A stretch of DNA of 64,000 bases from JBDSSS01 sp963764195 (lineage in GTDB: Bacteria; Actinomycetota; Actinomycetes; Actinomycetales; Dermatophilaceae). The translations under genes were made by a program, and so were the position numbers. Of the stretch, positions 15,408 to 24,078 are shown in pieces; positions within the stretch are counted from its first letter, which is position 1, and every line of letters starts with the position of its first letter. Below the pieces are notes generated by a model. It made no database searches and was not told the DNA's origin. It saw only the letters and a list, made by a program, of their open reading frames with translations. The stretch is from positions 1,178,001 through 1,242,000 of the forward strand of contig CAVXRG010000010.1 of NCBI GenBank assembly GCA_963764195.1. Reading direction: 5' to 3'.

Positions 15408-15926
15408 TCAGCCGCTCCGCGGCCGCAGACCCACCAGGTGCGAGACGACGCGCGGGACCCAGCCCGACTCGCCGCGCATCCAGCGGGCACCGACGAGGTT
15501 GTGCGGCACGATGACGGTGTCGGCGCGGGCGGCGACGAGGCCGAGGTCGGTGCCGAAGACGTCGGTCACGACGGCCCACTCGCGCGCGCTGTGGCGGGCC
15601 AGGTGCTCGCCGATCGCTATGGCGAAGGTGTCGACGATGACGTCGGGCCCCCCGTCGGCCGAGGCGTCCGCACGCGAGCGAGCCAGCGCCGCGTCGTAGG
15701 CCGAGCCGATGGCCTCGACATCGTCGATGTCGATACCGAGTTCCTGCAGCCGCTGCACCCCCGCCTCGATCCGGGCTTGCTCCTGCTCGTCGAGGTGGCG
15801 AGACACCGGGCGACCGGTGTGACCCTCCGTGACGAGGTTGTCGTCGCCCTCACTCGTCCCGCTGCCCACGTCCTCGGCGAGGTCTCGGTCAGCGTCGTTC
15901 CTGCCTTTGCGGGAGAAGAGGCCCAT
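15408..15926 (-). CDS. DUF3806-like hypothetical protein
   Basis: A 172-residue soluble protein. The N-terminal part (MGLFSRKGRNDADRD) is basic then acidic; the body has DEQEQARIEAGVQRLQELG and FAIAIGEHLARHSAREWAVV, resembling the DUF3806 domain found in actinobacteria. No catalytic motif is visible and no function is claimed. ATG 15926 is favoured over an upstream TTG because TAGGTT (15934-15939) lies 7 nt before it. It sits 19 nt upstream of kynA on the same strand, but kynA has its own -10 box. Confidence 0.65.
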   Translation of the reverse strand: MGLFSRKGRNDADRDLAEDVGSGTSEGDDNLVTEGHTGRPVSRHLDEQEQARIEAGVQRLQELGIDIDDVEAIGSAYDAALARSRADASADGGPDVIVDTFAIAIGEHLARHSAREWAVVTDVFGTDLGLVAARADTVIVPHNLVGARWMRGESGWVPRVVSHLVGLRPRSG

Positions 15927-15966
15927 GGGACCCAACCTAGCGGCGCGGACGCCCCGGGCGCAGAGG

Positions 15967-16809
15967 TCAGCCGAAGGTGTCCGGGTCGGGGCCGGTGCGC
16001 TGACCCCGGTCGAGACCGGCGATGGCGGCGAGGTCGTCCTCGGCCAGCTCGATCCCGAAGATGTCGAAGTTCTCCTCGATCCGTGCCGGGGTCACCGACC
16101 GCGTCAGGACGACGTTGCCGAGCTGGAGGTGCCAGCGCAGCACGACCTGGGCCGGCGAGACCCCGTGCTTGTCCGCGATGCCGGTGATCACGGGGTCCTC
16201 GAGCAGACCGGCCCGGACCGCGAGCGGGCTCCACGCCTCGGTGACGATGTCGTGCTCGGCGTGGAAGGCACGCAGCTGCGCCTGCTGGAGGTAGGGGCTC
16301 AGCTCGATCTGGTTGACGGACGGCAGCACGCCCGTCTCATCGAGAAGCCGCTGCAGGTGGGGCACCTGGAAGTTGCAGACGCCGACCGAGCGGACCCGGC
16401 CGGACTTCTGCAGCTCGAGCATCGCCGTCCAGGCGGTGACGTAGGCGTCCTGCCCGGGAGCGGGCCAGTGGATGAGGTAGAGGTCGAGCGTCTCGAGGCC
16501 GAGCCGGCCCATCGAGGCCTCGAAGGCCGCCTCGACGTCCTCGTGGTCGTCGTTCCACACCTTGGTCGTGACGAACACCTCGTCACGCGGCAGCTCCATG
16601 GTGGAGAGGACGCGGCCGACTCCCTCCTCGTTCTGGTAGATCCGGGCGGTGTCGATGTGGCGATAGCCGACGTCGAGCGCGCGGCCGCAGGCAGCGTCGA
16701 TCTTCTCGTCCGGCACCTCCCAGACCCCGAAACCGAGCTGCGGGATCGACAGGCCCTCGGTGGAGGCGTGTCCGAGCGGGATGGACGGGACGGAGGTGGG
16801 GGACGTCAT
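15967..16809 (-). CDS. Aldo/keto reductase
   Basis: A 280-residue NADPH-dependent aldo/keto reductase of the 2,5-diketo-gluconate reductase (AKR5) type. The catalytic tetrad can be read: Asp and Tyr in DVGYRHIDTARIYQNEEG, Lys in VFVTTKVWNDD, and His in LYLIHWPAPG. The cofactor segment ending VLTRSVTPARIEEN carries basic residues for the 2'-phosphate. Physiological substrate unknown. The frame stays open to 16938, but ATG 16809 fits the family length and follows TAGGTT (16817-16822) by 7 nt. It is divergent from accA. Confidence 0.9.
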   Translation of the reverse strand: MTSPTSVPSIPLGHASTEGLSIPQLGFGVWEVPDEKIDAACGRALDVGYRHIDTARIYQNEEGVGRVLSTMELPRDEVFVTTKVWNDDHEDVEAAFEASMGRLGLETLDLYLIHWPAPGQDAYVTAWTAMLELQKSGRVRSVGVCNFQVPHLQRLLDETGVLPSVNQIELSPYLQQAQLRAFHAEHDIVTEAWSPLAVRAGLLEDPVITGIADKHGVSPAQVVLRWHLQLGNVVLTRSVTPARIEENFDIFGIELAEDDLAAIAGLDRGQRTGPDPDTFG

Positions 16810-16814
16810 GCATC

Positions 16815-16860
16815 CCAACCTACGCCGCATCACGCGCGCGCTCGGACCGGCCGCTAGGCT
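16815..16860. promoter_or_regulatory. Divergent leaderless promoters (aldo/keto reductase and accA)
   Basis: The minus-strand -10 box TAGGTT is at 16817-16822, 7 nt before ATG 16809. The plus-strand -10 box TAGGCT is at 16855-16860, 7 nt before ATG 16868. The two boxes are 32 bp apart, so each promoter's -35 region lies over the other start. Confidence 0.6.
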
Positions 16861-16867
16861 CCGCTGC

Positions 16868-18652
16868 ATGGCACCCATCAGCAAGGTTCTCATCGCCAAC
16901 CGGGGGGAGATCGCCGTCCGGATCGCGCGAGCGTGCACGGACAGCGGGATCGCCTCCGTCGCGGTCTACGCCGACCCCGACCGGGACGCCCTGCACGTCA
17001 GGGTCGCCGACGAGGCCTACGCCCTCGGCGGCTCGACCCCCGCGGACAGCTACCTGTTGGCGGACAAGCTGATCGCCGTCGCCCTCGAGGCCGGCGCCGA
17101 CGCCGTGCACCCCGGCTACGGCTTCCTCGCCGAGAACGCAGGTTTCGCCCAGGCCGTCACCGACGCCGGCCTCACCTGGATCGGGCCCGGCCCGGCCGCC
17201 ATCGACTCGCTCGGTGACAAGGTCAAGGCCCGGCACATCGCGACGAAGGCAGGCGCGCCCCTCGTGCCCGGCACCAAGGAGCCGGTCGAGGGTTCCGACG
17301 AGGTGCTCGCCTTCGCGAAGGAGCACGGCCTCCCGGTAGCGATCAAGGCCGCGTACGGCGGCGGCGGCCGCGGCCTCAAGGTCGCCCGCACCATGGAGGA
17401 GATCCCCGAGCTCTACGACTCGGCGGTCCGCGAGGCCGTGTCGGCCTTCGGCCGCGGCGAGTGCTTCGTCGAGCGCTTCCTGGACCACCCGCGCCACGTC
17501 GAGACCCAGTGCCTCGCCGACCAGCACGGCAACGTCGTCGTCGTCTCGACCCGCGACTGCTCCCTGCAGCGCCGCAACCAGAAGCTCGTCGAGGAGGCGC
17601 CGGCCCCGTTCCTCACCGAGGAGCAGCACACCGAGCTCCTCCGGGCGAGCAAGGCGATCCTCAGCGAGGCCGGCTACGTCGGCGCCGGCACGTGCGAGTT
17701 CCTCATCGGCCCGGCCGGCGACATCAGCTTCCTCGAGGTCAACACCCGCCTGCAGGTCGAGCACCCGGTCAGCGAGGAGGTCACCGGGATCGACCTCGTC
17801 CGCGAGCAGTTCCGGATCGCCGACGGCGAGAGCCTCGACTATCCCGACCCCGTCCCGCACGCCCACTCCATCGAGTTCCGGATCAACGGCGAGGACGCCG
17901 GCCGCGGCTTCCTGCCCGCCCCCGGCACCGTCGCGGTCTACCGCACCCCCTCGGGCCCGGGGGTCCGGGTCGACTCCGGGGTGGTCGAGGGCGACGTCAT
18001 CGGCGGCTCCTTCGACTCGATGCTCGCCAAGCTCATCGTCACCGGCCGCACCCGCAAGGAGGCCATCGAGCGCTCCCGCCGGGCGCTCGCCGAGTTCGAG
18101 GTCGGCGGGATGCCGACCGTCCTGCCCTTCCACCGCGCGGTCGTCTCCGACCCGGCCTTCGCCCCCGAGGGCGACGAGCCCTTCACGATCCACACCCGCT
18201 GGATCGAGACGGAGTTCGACAACACGATCGAGGCGTATGCCGCTGGGCCCGTCACGGACGCCCCCGACGCCGAGGAGCGCCAGACGGTCGTCGTCGAGGT
18301 GGGCGGCAAGCGGCTCGAGGTGACCCTCCCGGGCGGGCTCGCGCTCGGCGGCCACGGCGGCCACGGGTCGACCCGCAAGAAGGCGCCGAAGCGTTCGGGC
18401 GGATCCGCGTCCGGAGCGGCTGCGTCCGGTGACGCCCTCACGGCGCCGATGCAGGGCACCATCGTCAAGATCGCGGTCGAGGAGGGTGCCACGGTCGCCG
18501 AGGGAGAGCTCGTCATCGTCCTCGAGGCGATGAAGATGGAGCAGCCGATCACCGCCCACAAGGCCGGGGTCGTCACCGGCCTCACGGCCACCGTCGGCGA
18601 GACCGTCACCTCGGGGGTCGTGCTGGCCGAGATCAAGGACGTCGAGGGCTGA
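16868..18652 (+). CDS. accA: Acetyl/propionyl-CoA carboxylase alpha subunit (biotin carboxylase + BCCP)
   Basis: A 594-residue protein with biotin carboxylase at about 1-450 and a C-terminal biotinyl domain at about 520-594. Visible motifs are SKVLIANRGEIAVR, the glycine-rich ATP loop AAYGGGGRGLKV, FLEVNTRLQVEHPV and the biotinylation site EAMKM with Lys 556. A Gly/Ser/Ala linker joins the domains. It carboxylates its own biotin using ATP and bicarbonate and delivers CO2 to a separate beta subunit; two such genes lie at 3285 and 8891, and BirA is encoded at 2350. This matches AccA3 of mycobacteria. TAGGCT 7 nt before the ATG suggests leaderless transcription. Confidence 0.93.
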   Translation: MAPISKVLIANRGEIAVRIARACTDSGIASVAVYADPDRDALHVRVADEAYALGGSTPADSYLLADKLIAVALEAGADAVHPGYGFLAENAGFAQAVTDAGLTWIGPGPAAIDSLGDKVKARHIATKAGAPLVPGTKEPVEGSDEVLAFAKEHGLPVAIKAAYGGGGRGLKVARTMEEIPELYDSAVREAVSAFGRGECFVERFLDHPRHVETQCLADQHGNVVVVSTRDCSLQRRNQKLVEEAPAPFLTEEQHTELLRASKAILSEAGYVGAGTCEFLIGPAGDISFLEVNTRLQVEHPVSEEVTGIDLVREQFRIADGESLDYPDPVPHAHSIEFRINGEDAGRGFLPAPGTVAVYRTPSGPGVRVDSGVVEGDVIGGSFDSMLAKLIVTGRTRKEAIERSRRALAEFEVGGMPTVLPFHRAVVSDPAFAPEGDEPFTIHTRWIETEFDNTIEAYAAGPVTDAPDAEERQTVVVEVGGKRLEVTLPGGLALGGHGGHGSTRKKAPKRSGGSASGAAASGDALTAPMQGTIVKIAVEEGATVAEGELVIVLEAMKMEQPITAHKAGVVTGLTATVGETVTSGVVLAEIKDVEG

Positions 18653-18664
18653 CCTCCCGCTGGC

Positions 18665-18958
18665 TCAGGGCTGCGTGGGCCCAGCGGAGCTCTGGCCGGG
18701 GAGGTCCGGGTTGGCGACCCCGGGCAGGTCCTGCTCGGGGGCGGGCGCGACGTCCGGCCGGTCCGGCGCCGGCTCGGCGGGCGTCTCCCCCGGCAGGCCG
18801 AGCGCCTCACCGATCTTGGCGCTGCCCTGACCGACCTGGTCGGCGTACTTCCCCCCGGTCTTGTCGTTGATGAGCTCGGCGGCCTTGTCGAGCCCGCCCT
18901 TGGCCTGCTCGGGGTGACCGGTGACGAAGTCCTTGGCCTTGCTGATCCAGTTGCTCAT
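18665..18958 (-). CDS. MT0933-like antitoxin-family protein
   Basis: A 97-residue small acidic protein. The N-terminal half, with KAKDFVTGHPEQAKGGLDKA and TGGKYADQVGQG, matches the MT0933 antitoxin family (Rv0909 type). The C-terminal half is a disordered Pro/Ala/Asp tail. In mycobacteria the family pairs with a START-domain toxin (Rv0910); here both neighbours are unrelated (accA convergent at 12 nt, a small membrane protein divergent), so it is an orphan. It may act as a stress or DNA-associated protein rather than an antitoxin. Confidence 0.7.
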   Translation of the reverse strand: MSNWISKAKDFVTGHPEQAKGGLDKAAELINDKTGGKYADQVGQGSAKIGEALGLPGETPAEPAPDRPDVAPAPEQDLPGVANPDLPGQSSAGPTQP

Positions 18959-19032
18959 GGGTGCTCCCTGTGTCGGTGGGTCCCTGCAGTGTCGGGACGA
19001 GAGCGACGCTACGCCTCTGGCAGACTGCAGAC

Positions 19033-19275
19033 GTGCTTGGTGCCCTCAGCAGTGCGACCGCGTCGTCATCGTCGTTCTCGTGGACCGGCCTGGTCATCGT
19101 CGCGGTCGTCGTCGCGGTCGTCTACCCCGTGCAGAAGCGGTTGCGGGCGCACCTGTCGCAGCAGCGCCGGGCGCGGTGGGCCGAGCTGGAGGAGCGGGAG
19201 GCCGCCGGCGCCGGTGACGGGGTGGACGGCATACGCACCGACCCGGACCGTGACACCGAGGCCGGTCGGGACTAG
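19033..19275 (+). CDS. Small single-pass membrane protein, hypothetical
   Basis: An 80-residue protein from GTG 19033. A single transmembrane helix (WTGLVIVAVVVAVVYPVQ, residues about 17-34) is followed by a basic stretch KRLRAHLSQQRRARW that should stay in the cytoplasm, then an acidic tail. CAGACT lies 6 nt before the GTG and could be a leaderless -10. Its last 4 nt overlap the convergent lpdA gene. No family recognised; the base composition fits real coding sequence but support is modest. Confidence 0.5.
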   Translation: MLGALSSATASSSSFSWTGLVIVAVVVAVVYPVQKRLRAHLSQQRRARWAELEEREAAGAGDGVDGIRTDPDRDTEAGRD

Positions 19276-20675
19276 TCCGACTGGTGCAGCTGGCGGGCCG
19301 CCTCGGCGATCGAGCCCGACAGCGACGGGTAGACGGTGATCGTGCTGGCGACCTGGTCGACGCTCAGCCGGTTCTGCACCGCGAGGGCGACCGGGTGGAT
19401 CAGCTCGGACGCCTTCGGGGCGACGACGACCCCGCCGAGGACGGTGCCGAAGCCGGTGCGGCAGAAGAGCTTGACGAACCCGTCGGTGATGCCCTGCATC
19501 TTCGCGCGCGGGTTGCGGGCGAGCGGCAGCATGACCGACTCGACGTCGCTCGACGCGTCGGCGGCGCCCTGGCTGATGCCCACCGTGGCGATCTCGGGCT
19601 CGGTGAAGATGGTGGCCGCGACGCCGCGGACGTTGAGCGGGGCGACGGCGTCACCGAGCGCGTGCCACATGGCGATCCGGCCCTGCATCGCGGCCACGGA
19701 GGCGAGGGGCAGGACTCCGGTGCAGTCGCCGGCGGCGTAGATGCCGGGGACGCTCGTGCGCGAGACCCGGTCGACCTCGATGTGGCCCGACTCGGTGAGG
19801 ACGACGCCGAGGTCCTCGAGACCGAGGCCGGCCGTCTGCGGGACCGAACCCACCGCGAGGAGTGCGTGGGTCGCCTCGACCGTGCGGCCGTCGACGAGGG
19901 TCACGACGACCCCGGTGTCGGTGCGCTCGACGCTCGCGGCCCGGGACGTGCTGAGCACCTCCATGCCCCGCTTGCGAAAGACGTCCTCGATGACGGTCGC
20001 AGCGTCGGCGTCCTCGCCGGGCAGCACCCGCTCGCGGGAGCTGACGAGCACGACCTGCGATCCGAGGCCGAGGTAGGCCTGGGCCAGCTCGGCCCCGGTG
20101 ACCCCGGAGCCGATGACGACGATCTTCGCCGGCAGCTCGCGCAGGGAGTAGATCTGCTGCCAGGTGAGGATCCGCTCACCGTCCGGCCGGGCGGACGGCA
20201 GGACCCGGGGCGTGGCTCCGGTCGCGACGAGCACGACGTGGGCAGGCAGCTCCACCTGCTCGCCCTCGGTCGTCTCGACGCGGACGAGATCGCGCGACTC
20301 GATGGTCGCCGTGCCCTGCAGGACGGTGACCCCCACCGCCTCGAGGCTGCCCCGGATGTCGGAGCTCTGGGCCGCGGCGAGGTCGCGGATGCGCTCGTTG
20401 ACGGTGCGCACCTCCGCGAGGGCGTCGGTGACCTCGTCGCCGTCCTCGTCCTGCAGACGCACCCCGAGGCGGCCGGCCACCTCGAAGTCGGACATGTAGT
20501 CGGCGGTGGCGATGAGGGCCTTGCTCGGCACGCAGTCGGTGAGGACCGCGGCCCCGCCGAGGCCGTCCTTCTCGACGATCGTCACGTCGGCCCCGAGCTG
20601 CGCGGCGACCAGGGCGGCCTCGTAGCCCCCGGGACCACCCCCGATGACGACGACGGCTGTCTCTCTCGTGATCAC
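19272..20675 (-). CDS. NAD(P)H-quinone reductase, LpdA-type flavoprotein
   Basis: A 467-residue member of the flavoprotein disulfide reductase fold. It has the FAD motif VVVIGGGPGGYEAALVAAQ, the NAD(P) motif VVIGSGVTGAELAQAY and IYAAGDCTGVLPLASVAAMQ. The redox site reads GGAAVLTDCVPSK: only one of the two cysteines remains. The C-terminal His-Glu pair is replaced (VYPSLSGSIAEAA). It therefore cannot act as lipoamide dehydrogenase; LpdA/Rv3303c with the same features reduces quinones with NAD(P)H. The GTG at 20675 begins VITRETAVV directly before the FAD motif. The upstream open frame has no homology signal. Confidence 0.88.
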   Translation of the reverse strand: MITRETAVVVIGGGPGGYEAALVAAQLGADVTIVEKDGLGGAAVLTDCVPSKALIATADYMSDFEVAGRLGVRLQDEDGDEVTDALAEVRTVNERIRDLAAAQSSDIRGSLEAVGVTVLQGTATIESRDLVRVETTEGEQVELPAHVVLVATGATPRVLPSARPDGERILTWQQIYSLRELPAKIVVIGSGVTGAELAQAYLGLGSQVVLVSSRERVLPGEDADAATVIEDVFRKRGMEVLSTSRAASVERTDTGVVVTLVDGRTVEATHALLAVGSVPQTAGLGLEDLGVVLTESGHIEVDRVSRTSVPGIYAAGDCTGVLPLASVAAMQGRIAMWHALGDAVAPLNVRGVAATIFTEPEIATVGISQGAADASSDVESVMLPLARNPRAKMQGITDGFVKLFCRTGFGTVLGGVVVAPKASELIHPVALAVQNRLSVDQVASTITVYPSLSGSIAEAARQLHQSD

Positions 20676-20759
20676 GCACCCATCCAACCACCCCTGCGGC
20701 GCGGCCCTCCCCCGTCCGCTCCCCCATGCGGGGGGCCGGCTCTGGATAGAGTCCGGGGC

Positions 20760-21593
20760 GTGAACACCGAGCACCGTGACCTCGCCGACCCCTCGACCGA
20801 CCCCTTCGCCGTGGCGCAAGCCGCCGCCGCGGTCATCGCCGAGCGGTCCGGGACCGCCCGCCACGACGTCGCCCTCGTGCTCGGCTCCGGCTGGGGCCAG
20901 ACCGGCGACCTCATCGGCGAGACCCGCGCGACCATCGAGAACACCGACGTCCCCGGCTTCCACGGCGCGGCGGTCCAGGGCCACTCCGGCAGGATGCGGT
21001 CGGTGGCGATCGGTGACACCGGCCGTCGCGCGCTCGTCTTCGGCACCCGGACCCACTTCTACGAGGGCCGCGGCGTGCGTGCTGTCGTGCACGCGGTGCG
21101 GACCGCGAGCGCGGCCGGGTGCTCGACGATCGTGCTCACGAACGGGTGCGGCGGGCTCAACCCCGCCTGGGGGCCGGGCACGCCCGTGCTCATCCGCGAC
21201 CACATCAACCTCACCGCGGCCTCACCGCTCGAGGGGGCCACCTTCGTCGACCTCACCGACCTCTACACCCCGCGCCTGCGTGACCTCGCCCGGGAGGTCG
21301 ACGCCGACCTCGACGAGGGCGTCTACGTCCAGTTCCGCGGACCGCAGTACGAGACCCCGGCCGAGGTCCGGATGGCCGGGGTGCTCGGCGGGGACCTCGT
21401 CGGCATGTCGACGACCCTCGAGGCGATCGCGGCGCGCCAGTGCGGCATGGACGTGCTCGGGATCTCGCTCGTGACCAACCTCGCCGCCGGCATCTCCGCG
21501 ACGGCCCTCAGCCACGCCGAGGTGCTCGAGGCGGGGGCGGCCGCCGCCGACCGCTGTGGCCGGCTGCTCTCCGACGTCGTGGGCCGGATCTGA
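20760..21593 (+). CDS. punA: Purine nucleoside phosphorylase
   Basis: A 277-residue phosphorylase that cleaves inosine, guanosine and their deoxy forms to base and (deoxy)ribose-1-phosphate. Phosphate- and substrate-binding blocks are LVLGSGWGQ, FHGAAVQGHSGRM, LTNGCGGLNP and the base-site sequence VQFRGPQYETPAEVRM; GMSTTLEAIAARQCGM and VTNLAAG follow. This is the trimeric low-molecular-mass type. GTG 20760 follows TAGAGT (20747-20752) by 7 nt. The next gene starts on its stop (TGATG). The neighbours complete a nucleoside-to-central-metabolism route. Confidence 0.92.
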   Translation: MNTEHRDLADPSTDPFAVAQAAAAVIAERSGTARHDVALVLGSGWGQTGDLIGETRATIENTDVPGFHGAAVQGHSGRMRSVAIGDTGRRALVFGTRTHFYEGRGVRAVVHAVRTASAAGCSTIVLTNGCGGLNPAWGPGTPVLIRDHINLTAASPLEGATFVDLTDLYTPRLRDLAREVDADLDEGVYVQFRGPQYETPAEVRMAGVLGGDLVGMSTTLEAIAARQCGMDVLGISLVTNLAAGISATALSHAEVLEAGAAAADRCGRLLSDVVGRI

Positions 21594-23275
21594 TGCCCGC
21601 CCCGACGGGCGAGTCCCTGCTCGCCGCAGCCCGCGCCTGGCGCGACGACGACCCGGACCCCACGACACGGGCCGAGATCGACCGGCTGCTCGATGCGGCA
21701 GGCACGGGCGACGCCGAGGCACGGGCGGGGCTCGCCGACCGCTTCACGGGGATGCTCGAGTTCGGGACGGCGGGGCTGCGGGGTGCGCTCGGCGCCGGGC
21801 CGAACCGGATGAACCGGAGCGTCGTCATCCGCGCGGCCTCCGGACTCGTGCGCTACCTCAGCGACGAGGGCGGTGCCGGGCCGGCCCCGACCGTCGTCAT
21901 CGGCTTCGACGCCCGCTACAACTCCGACGTCTTCGCCCGGGACACCGCGGCCGTCGTCGTCGCCGCGGGTGGCCGGGCCCTGCTGCTCCCCCAGCCGCTG
22001 CCGACGCCGGTCCTCGCCTTCGCGATCCGCCACGTCGGCGCCGACGCGGGGGTCATGGTCACGGCGAGCCACAACCCGCCCCAGGACAACGGCTACAAGG
22101 TCTACCTCGGTGACGGCAGCCAGATCGTGCCGCCGACGGACGGCCAGATCGCCCGCCACATCGCGGCGGTCACCGCGACCGCCGAGGTCGAGCGGGCGAG
22201 CGACGGGTGGGAGACCTTCGGCGAGCAGCTCCAGGAGGAGTACCTCGCGGCCGTCGTCTCCGTCGTGGACCCCGGGTCACCGCGCGACCTCTCGGTCGTC
22301 CACACGAGCCTGCACGGAGTCGGGCACGGCACCGTCCACGAGGCCTTCGTCCGGGCCGGCTTCCCGGCCCCGCTGGCCGTCGACGAGCAGGCCGTGCCCG
22401 ACCCCGACTTCCCGACGGTCGCCTTCCCCAACCCGGAGGAGGCCGGGGCGATCGACCTCGCCCTCGCGCTGGCCCGCAGGACCAACTGCGACCTCGTCAT
22501 CGCCAACGACCCCGATGCCGACCGCTGCGCCGCCGCCGTGCTCGACCCGGCCCTCGGTGACTGGCGGATGCTGCGCGGCGACGAGGTGGGGGCCCTGCTC
22601 GGAGCGCACCTCGTGGCCCGCGGCGTCGAGCCCGGCGGGGTCTTCGCGTGCTCCATCGTCTCCTCCCGCCTGCTCGCCGCGATCGCGGCCGCGGCCGGTC
22701 TCGCCCACGAGGAGACCCTCACCGGGTTCAAGTGGATCGGCCGCGTCCCGGGTCTGCGCTACGGCTACGAGGAGGCCCTCGGCTACTGCGTCGCTCCCGC
22801 CCTCGTCCGCGACAAGGACGGCGTGAGCGCCGCGCTGCTCCTCGCCGAGCTCGCGGCCGGGCTCAAGGCCGAGGGTCGCACCCTGCTCGACCTGCTCGAC
22901 GACCTCGCCCACGCCCACGGCGTGCACGCGACGGACTCCTTCGCCGTGCGGGTCAGCGACCTCGCGCAGACGGAGGCGCTGATGGCGCGGTTGCGCGATG
23001 ACTCCACCACCGAGATCGCCGGGACAGCGGTGACCCGCCGCGACGACCTGAGCCGGGGCGACGGCGGGCTGCCACCCACGGAGGGTCTGCGCTGGCTGCT
23101 CGCCGACGGCTCGCGGGTCATCGTGCGGCCCAGCGGCACCGAGCCCAAGGTCAAGGTCTACCTCGAGGTCATCGAGCCGGTCGGGTCGCCCGGGCGGCTC
23201 GGGGACGCGCGGGTCGAGGCCGCCCGTCGCCTCGCCGCGGTCCGCGCCGACCTCGAGGCGCTCACCGCCCTGTGA
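21593..23275 (+). CDS. PGM2-like phosphopentomutase/phosphoglucomutase
   Basis: A 560-residue alpha-D-phosphohexomutase-superfamily enzyme. The active-site phosphoserine loop VTASHNPPQDNGYKVY has the PGM2-type form. The metal loop reads NDPDADRCA, the sugar loop GFKWIG and the phosphate loop RPSGTEPKVKVY. Human PGM2 and relatives isomerise (deoxy)ribose-1-phosphate to the 5-phosphate. The coupled position after punA (ATG overlaps its stop) and upstream of deoC, with no deoB-type gene in the window, supports phosphopentomutase activity; the M. tuberculosis homologue is annotated pmmB. It ends 6 nt before the convergent PH-domain gene. Confidence 0.88.
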   Translation: MPAPTGESLLAAARAWRDDDPDPTTRAEIDRLLDAAGTGDAEARAGLADRFTGMLEFGTAGLRGALGAGPNRMNRSVVIRAASGLVRYLSDEGGAGPAPTVVIGFDARYNSDVFARDTAAVVVAAGGRALLLPQPLPTPVLAFAIRHVGADAGVMVTASHNPPQDNGYKVYLGDGSQIVPPTDGQIARHIAAVTATAEVERASDGWETFGEQLQEEYLAAVVSVVDPGSPRDLSVVHTSLHGVGHGTVHEAFVRAGFPAPLAVDEQAVPDPDFPTVAFPNPEEAGAIDLALALARRTNCDLVIANDPDADRCAAAVLDPALGDWRMLRGDEVGALLGAHLVARGVEPGGVFACSIVSSRLLAAIAAAAGLAHEETLTGFKWIGRVPGLRYGYEEALGYCVAPALVRDKDGVSAALLLAELAAGLKAEGRTLLDLLDDLAHAHGVHATDSFAVRVSDLAQTEALMARLRDDSTTEIAGTAVTRRDDLSRGDGGLPPTEGLRWLLADGSRVIVRPSGTEPKVKVYLEVIEPVGSPGRLGDARVEAARRLAAVRADLEALTAL

Positions 23276-23281
23276 CCGTCG

Positions 23282-23965
23282 TCAGCCGGCGAGCAGGGAC
23301 AGCGCGAGGAAGGCGACGGACGACAGGAGCAGGCCCACGGAAACGGGGTCCCAGGCCTGGGTCGCGATGTGTGGTGTCGTCCCGCGGCGGCGCCGGTCGG
23401 CCGCCATCGCGGCCTCGACCTCGGCGGCAACGGTCTGGGCCTCGACCTTCGGCCGTGCGCTCGGGTCGGGGGCGTCCGAGCCGGTCTCCTCGGCAGCGCT
23501 CTTGCCCTTGCCCCGGCCGGGCCCGGGCCGGGGCACACCGATCTTGAGGATCTCGCGGCCATAGCGCGGCCGCTTCGGGTCCGAGGGGATGCCCCAGGCG
23601 GTGTAGCGCGCGCCGTCGGCGAACAGCTCGAGGGCCCAGCGCGACCGCACCTCGGCGATGGCGGGCCAGGTGAGGTCGACGACCCGCATCGGGTTGACGA
23701 GGCGGATGCCCTCCTCGTGGATCACCGCGGCCGGACGGACGACGAAGAGCCAGACGAGGACGAGGGCGAGCACGAGGGAGGAGATGAGCGCCCAGTTCCG
23801 CGGGCTGGTCAGCAGGGCCGGCACGAGCAGCGCCAGCCCGGCCGCGGCGGCCACCGCCCCGGTCGCGATCGCCGAGCCGGGACGCAGGGTGCGGGCGCCG
23901 CGCAGCGCCGGGCGCCGTCCCGCGGTCGACTCGTCCGTCGGTGACGGACCGCCATCGTGACTCAT
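23282..23965 (-). CDS. PH-domain-containing membrane protein
   Basis: A 227-residue protein. Two transmembrane helices occupy about 33-75 (AIATGAVAAAAGLALLVPAL and ALISSLVLALVLVWLFVV). A bacterial PH-like domain then follows (VIHEEGIRLVNPMRVVDLTW, IAEVRSRWALELFADG). The next stretch is Gly/Pro/Lys-rich, and a third hydrophobic helix closes the C-terminus (VGLLLSSVAFLALSLLAG). The family is widespread in actinobacteria and of unknown role, probably at the membrane surface. GAGGAGG precedes the ATG, so the message is leadered. It is divergent from deoC. Confidence 0.75.
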   Translation of the reverse strand: MSHDGGPSPTDESTAGRRPALRGARTLRPGSAIATGAVAAAAGLALLVPALLTSPRNWALISSLVLALVLVWLFVVRPAAVIHEEGIRLVNPMRVVDLTWPAIAEVRSRWALELFADGARYTAWGIPSDPKRPRYGREILKIGVPRPGPGRGKGKSAAEETGSDAPDPSARPKVEAQTVAAEVEAAMAADRRRRGTTPHIATQAWDPVSVGLLLSSVAFLALSLLAG

Positions 23966-24078
23966 TCGTTCCTCCTCATCGGTCCTTCGAGCCTCTCACG
24001 AGGCCCGCGCCACACGGACCACCGGACGGACGAGCCGACGGAGACCGGGGCCGGCGAGGGGGTGGGTACACTCCCGTG

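Noticed and set aside
16810..16938. N-terminal extension of the aldo/keto reductase
   Set aside because: It covers the divergent promoters and the accA start, and encodes no family sequence.
20676..21203. N-terminal extension of the LpdA gene
   Set aside because: It is antisense to punA and lacks homology; the FAD motif starts right after GTG 20675.
24076..24078. GTG 24076 as the deoC start
   Set aside because: It leaves only 3 nt after the TACACT box; GTG 24079 has the 6-nt spacing seen at other genes.
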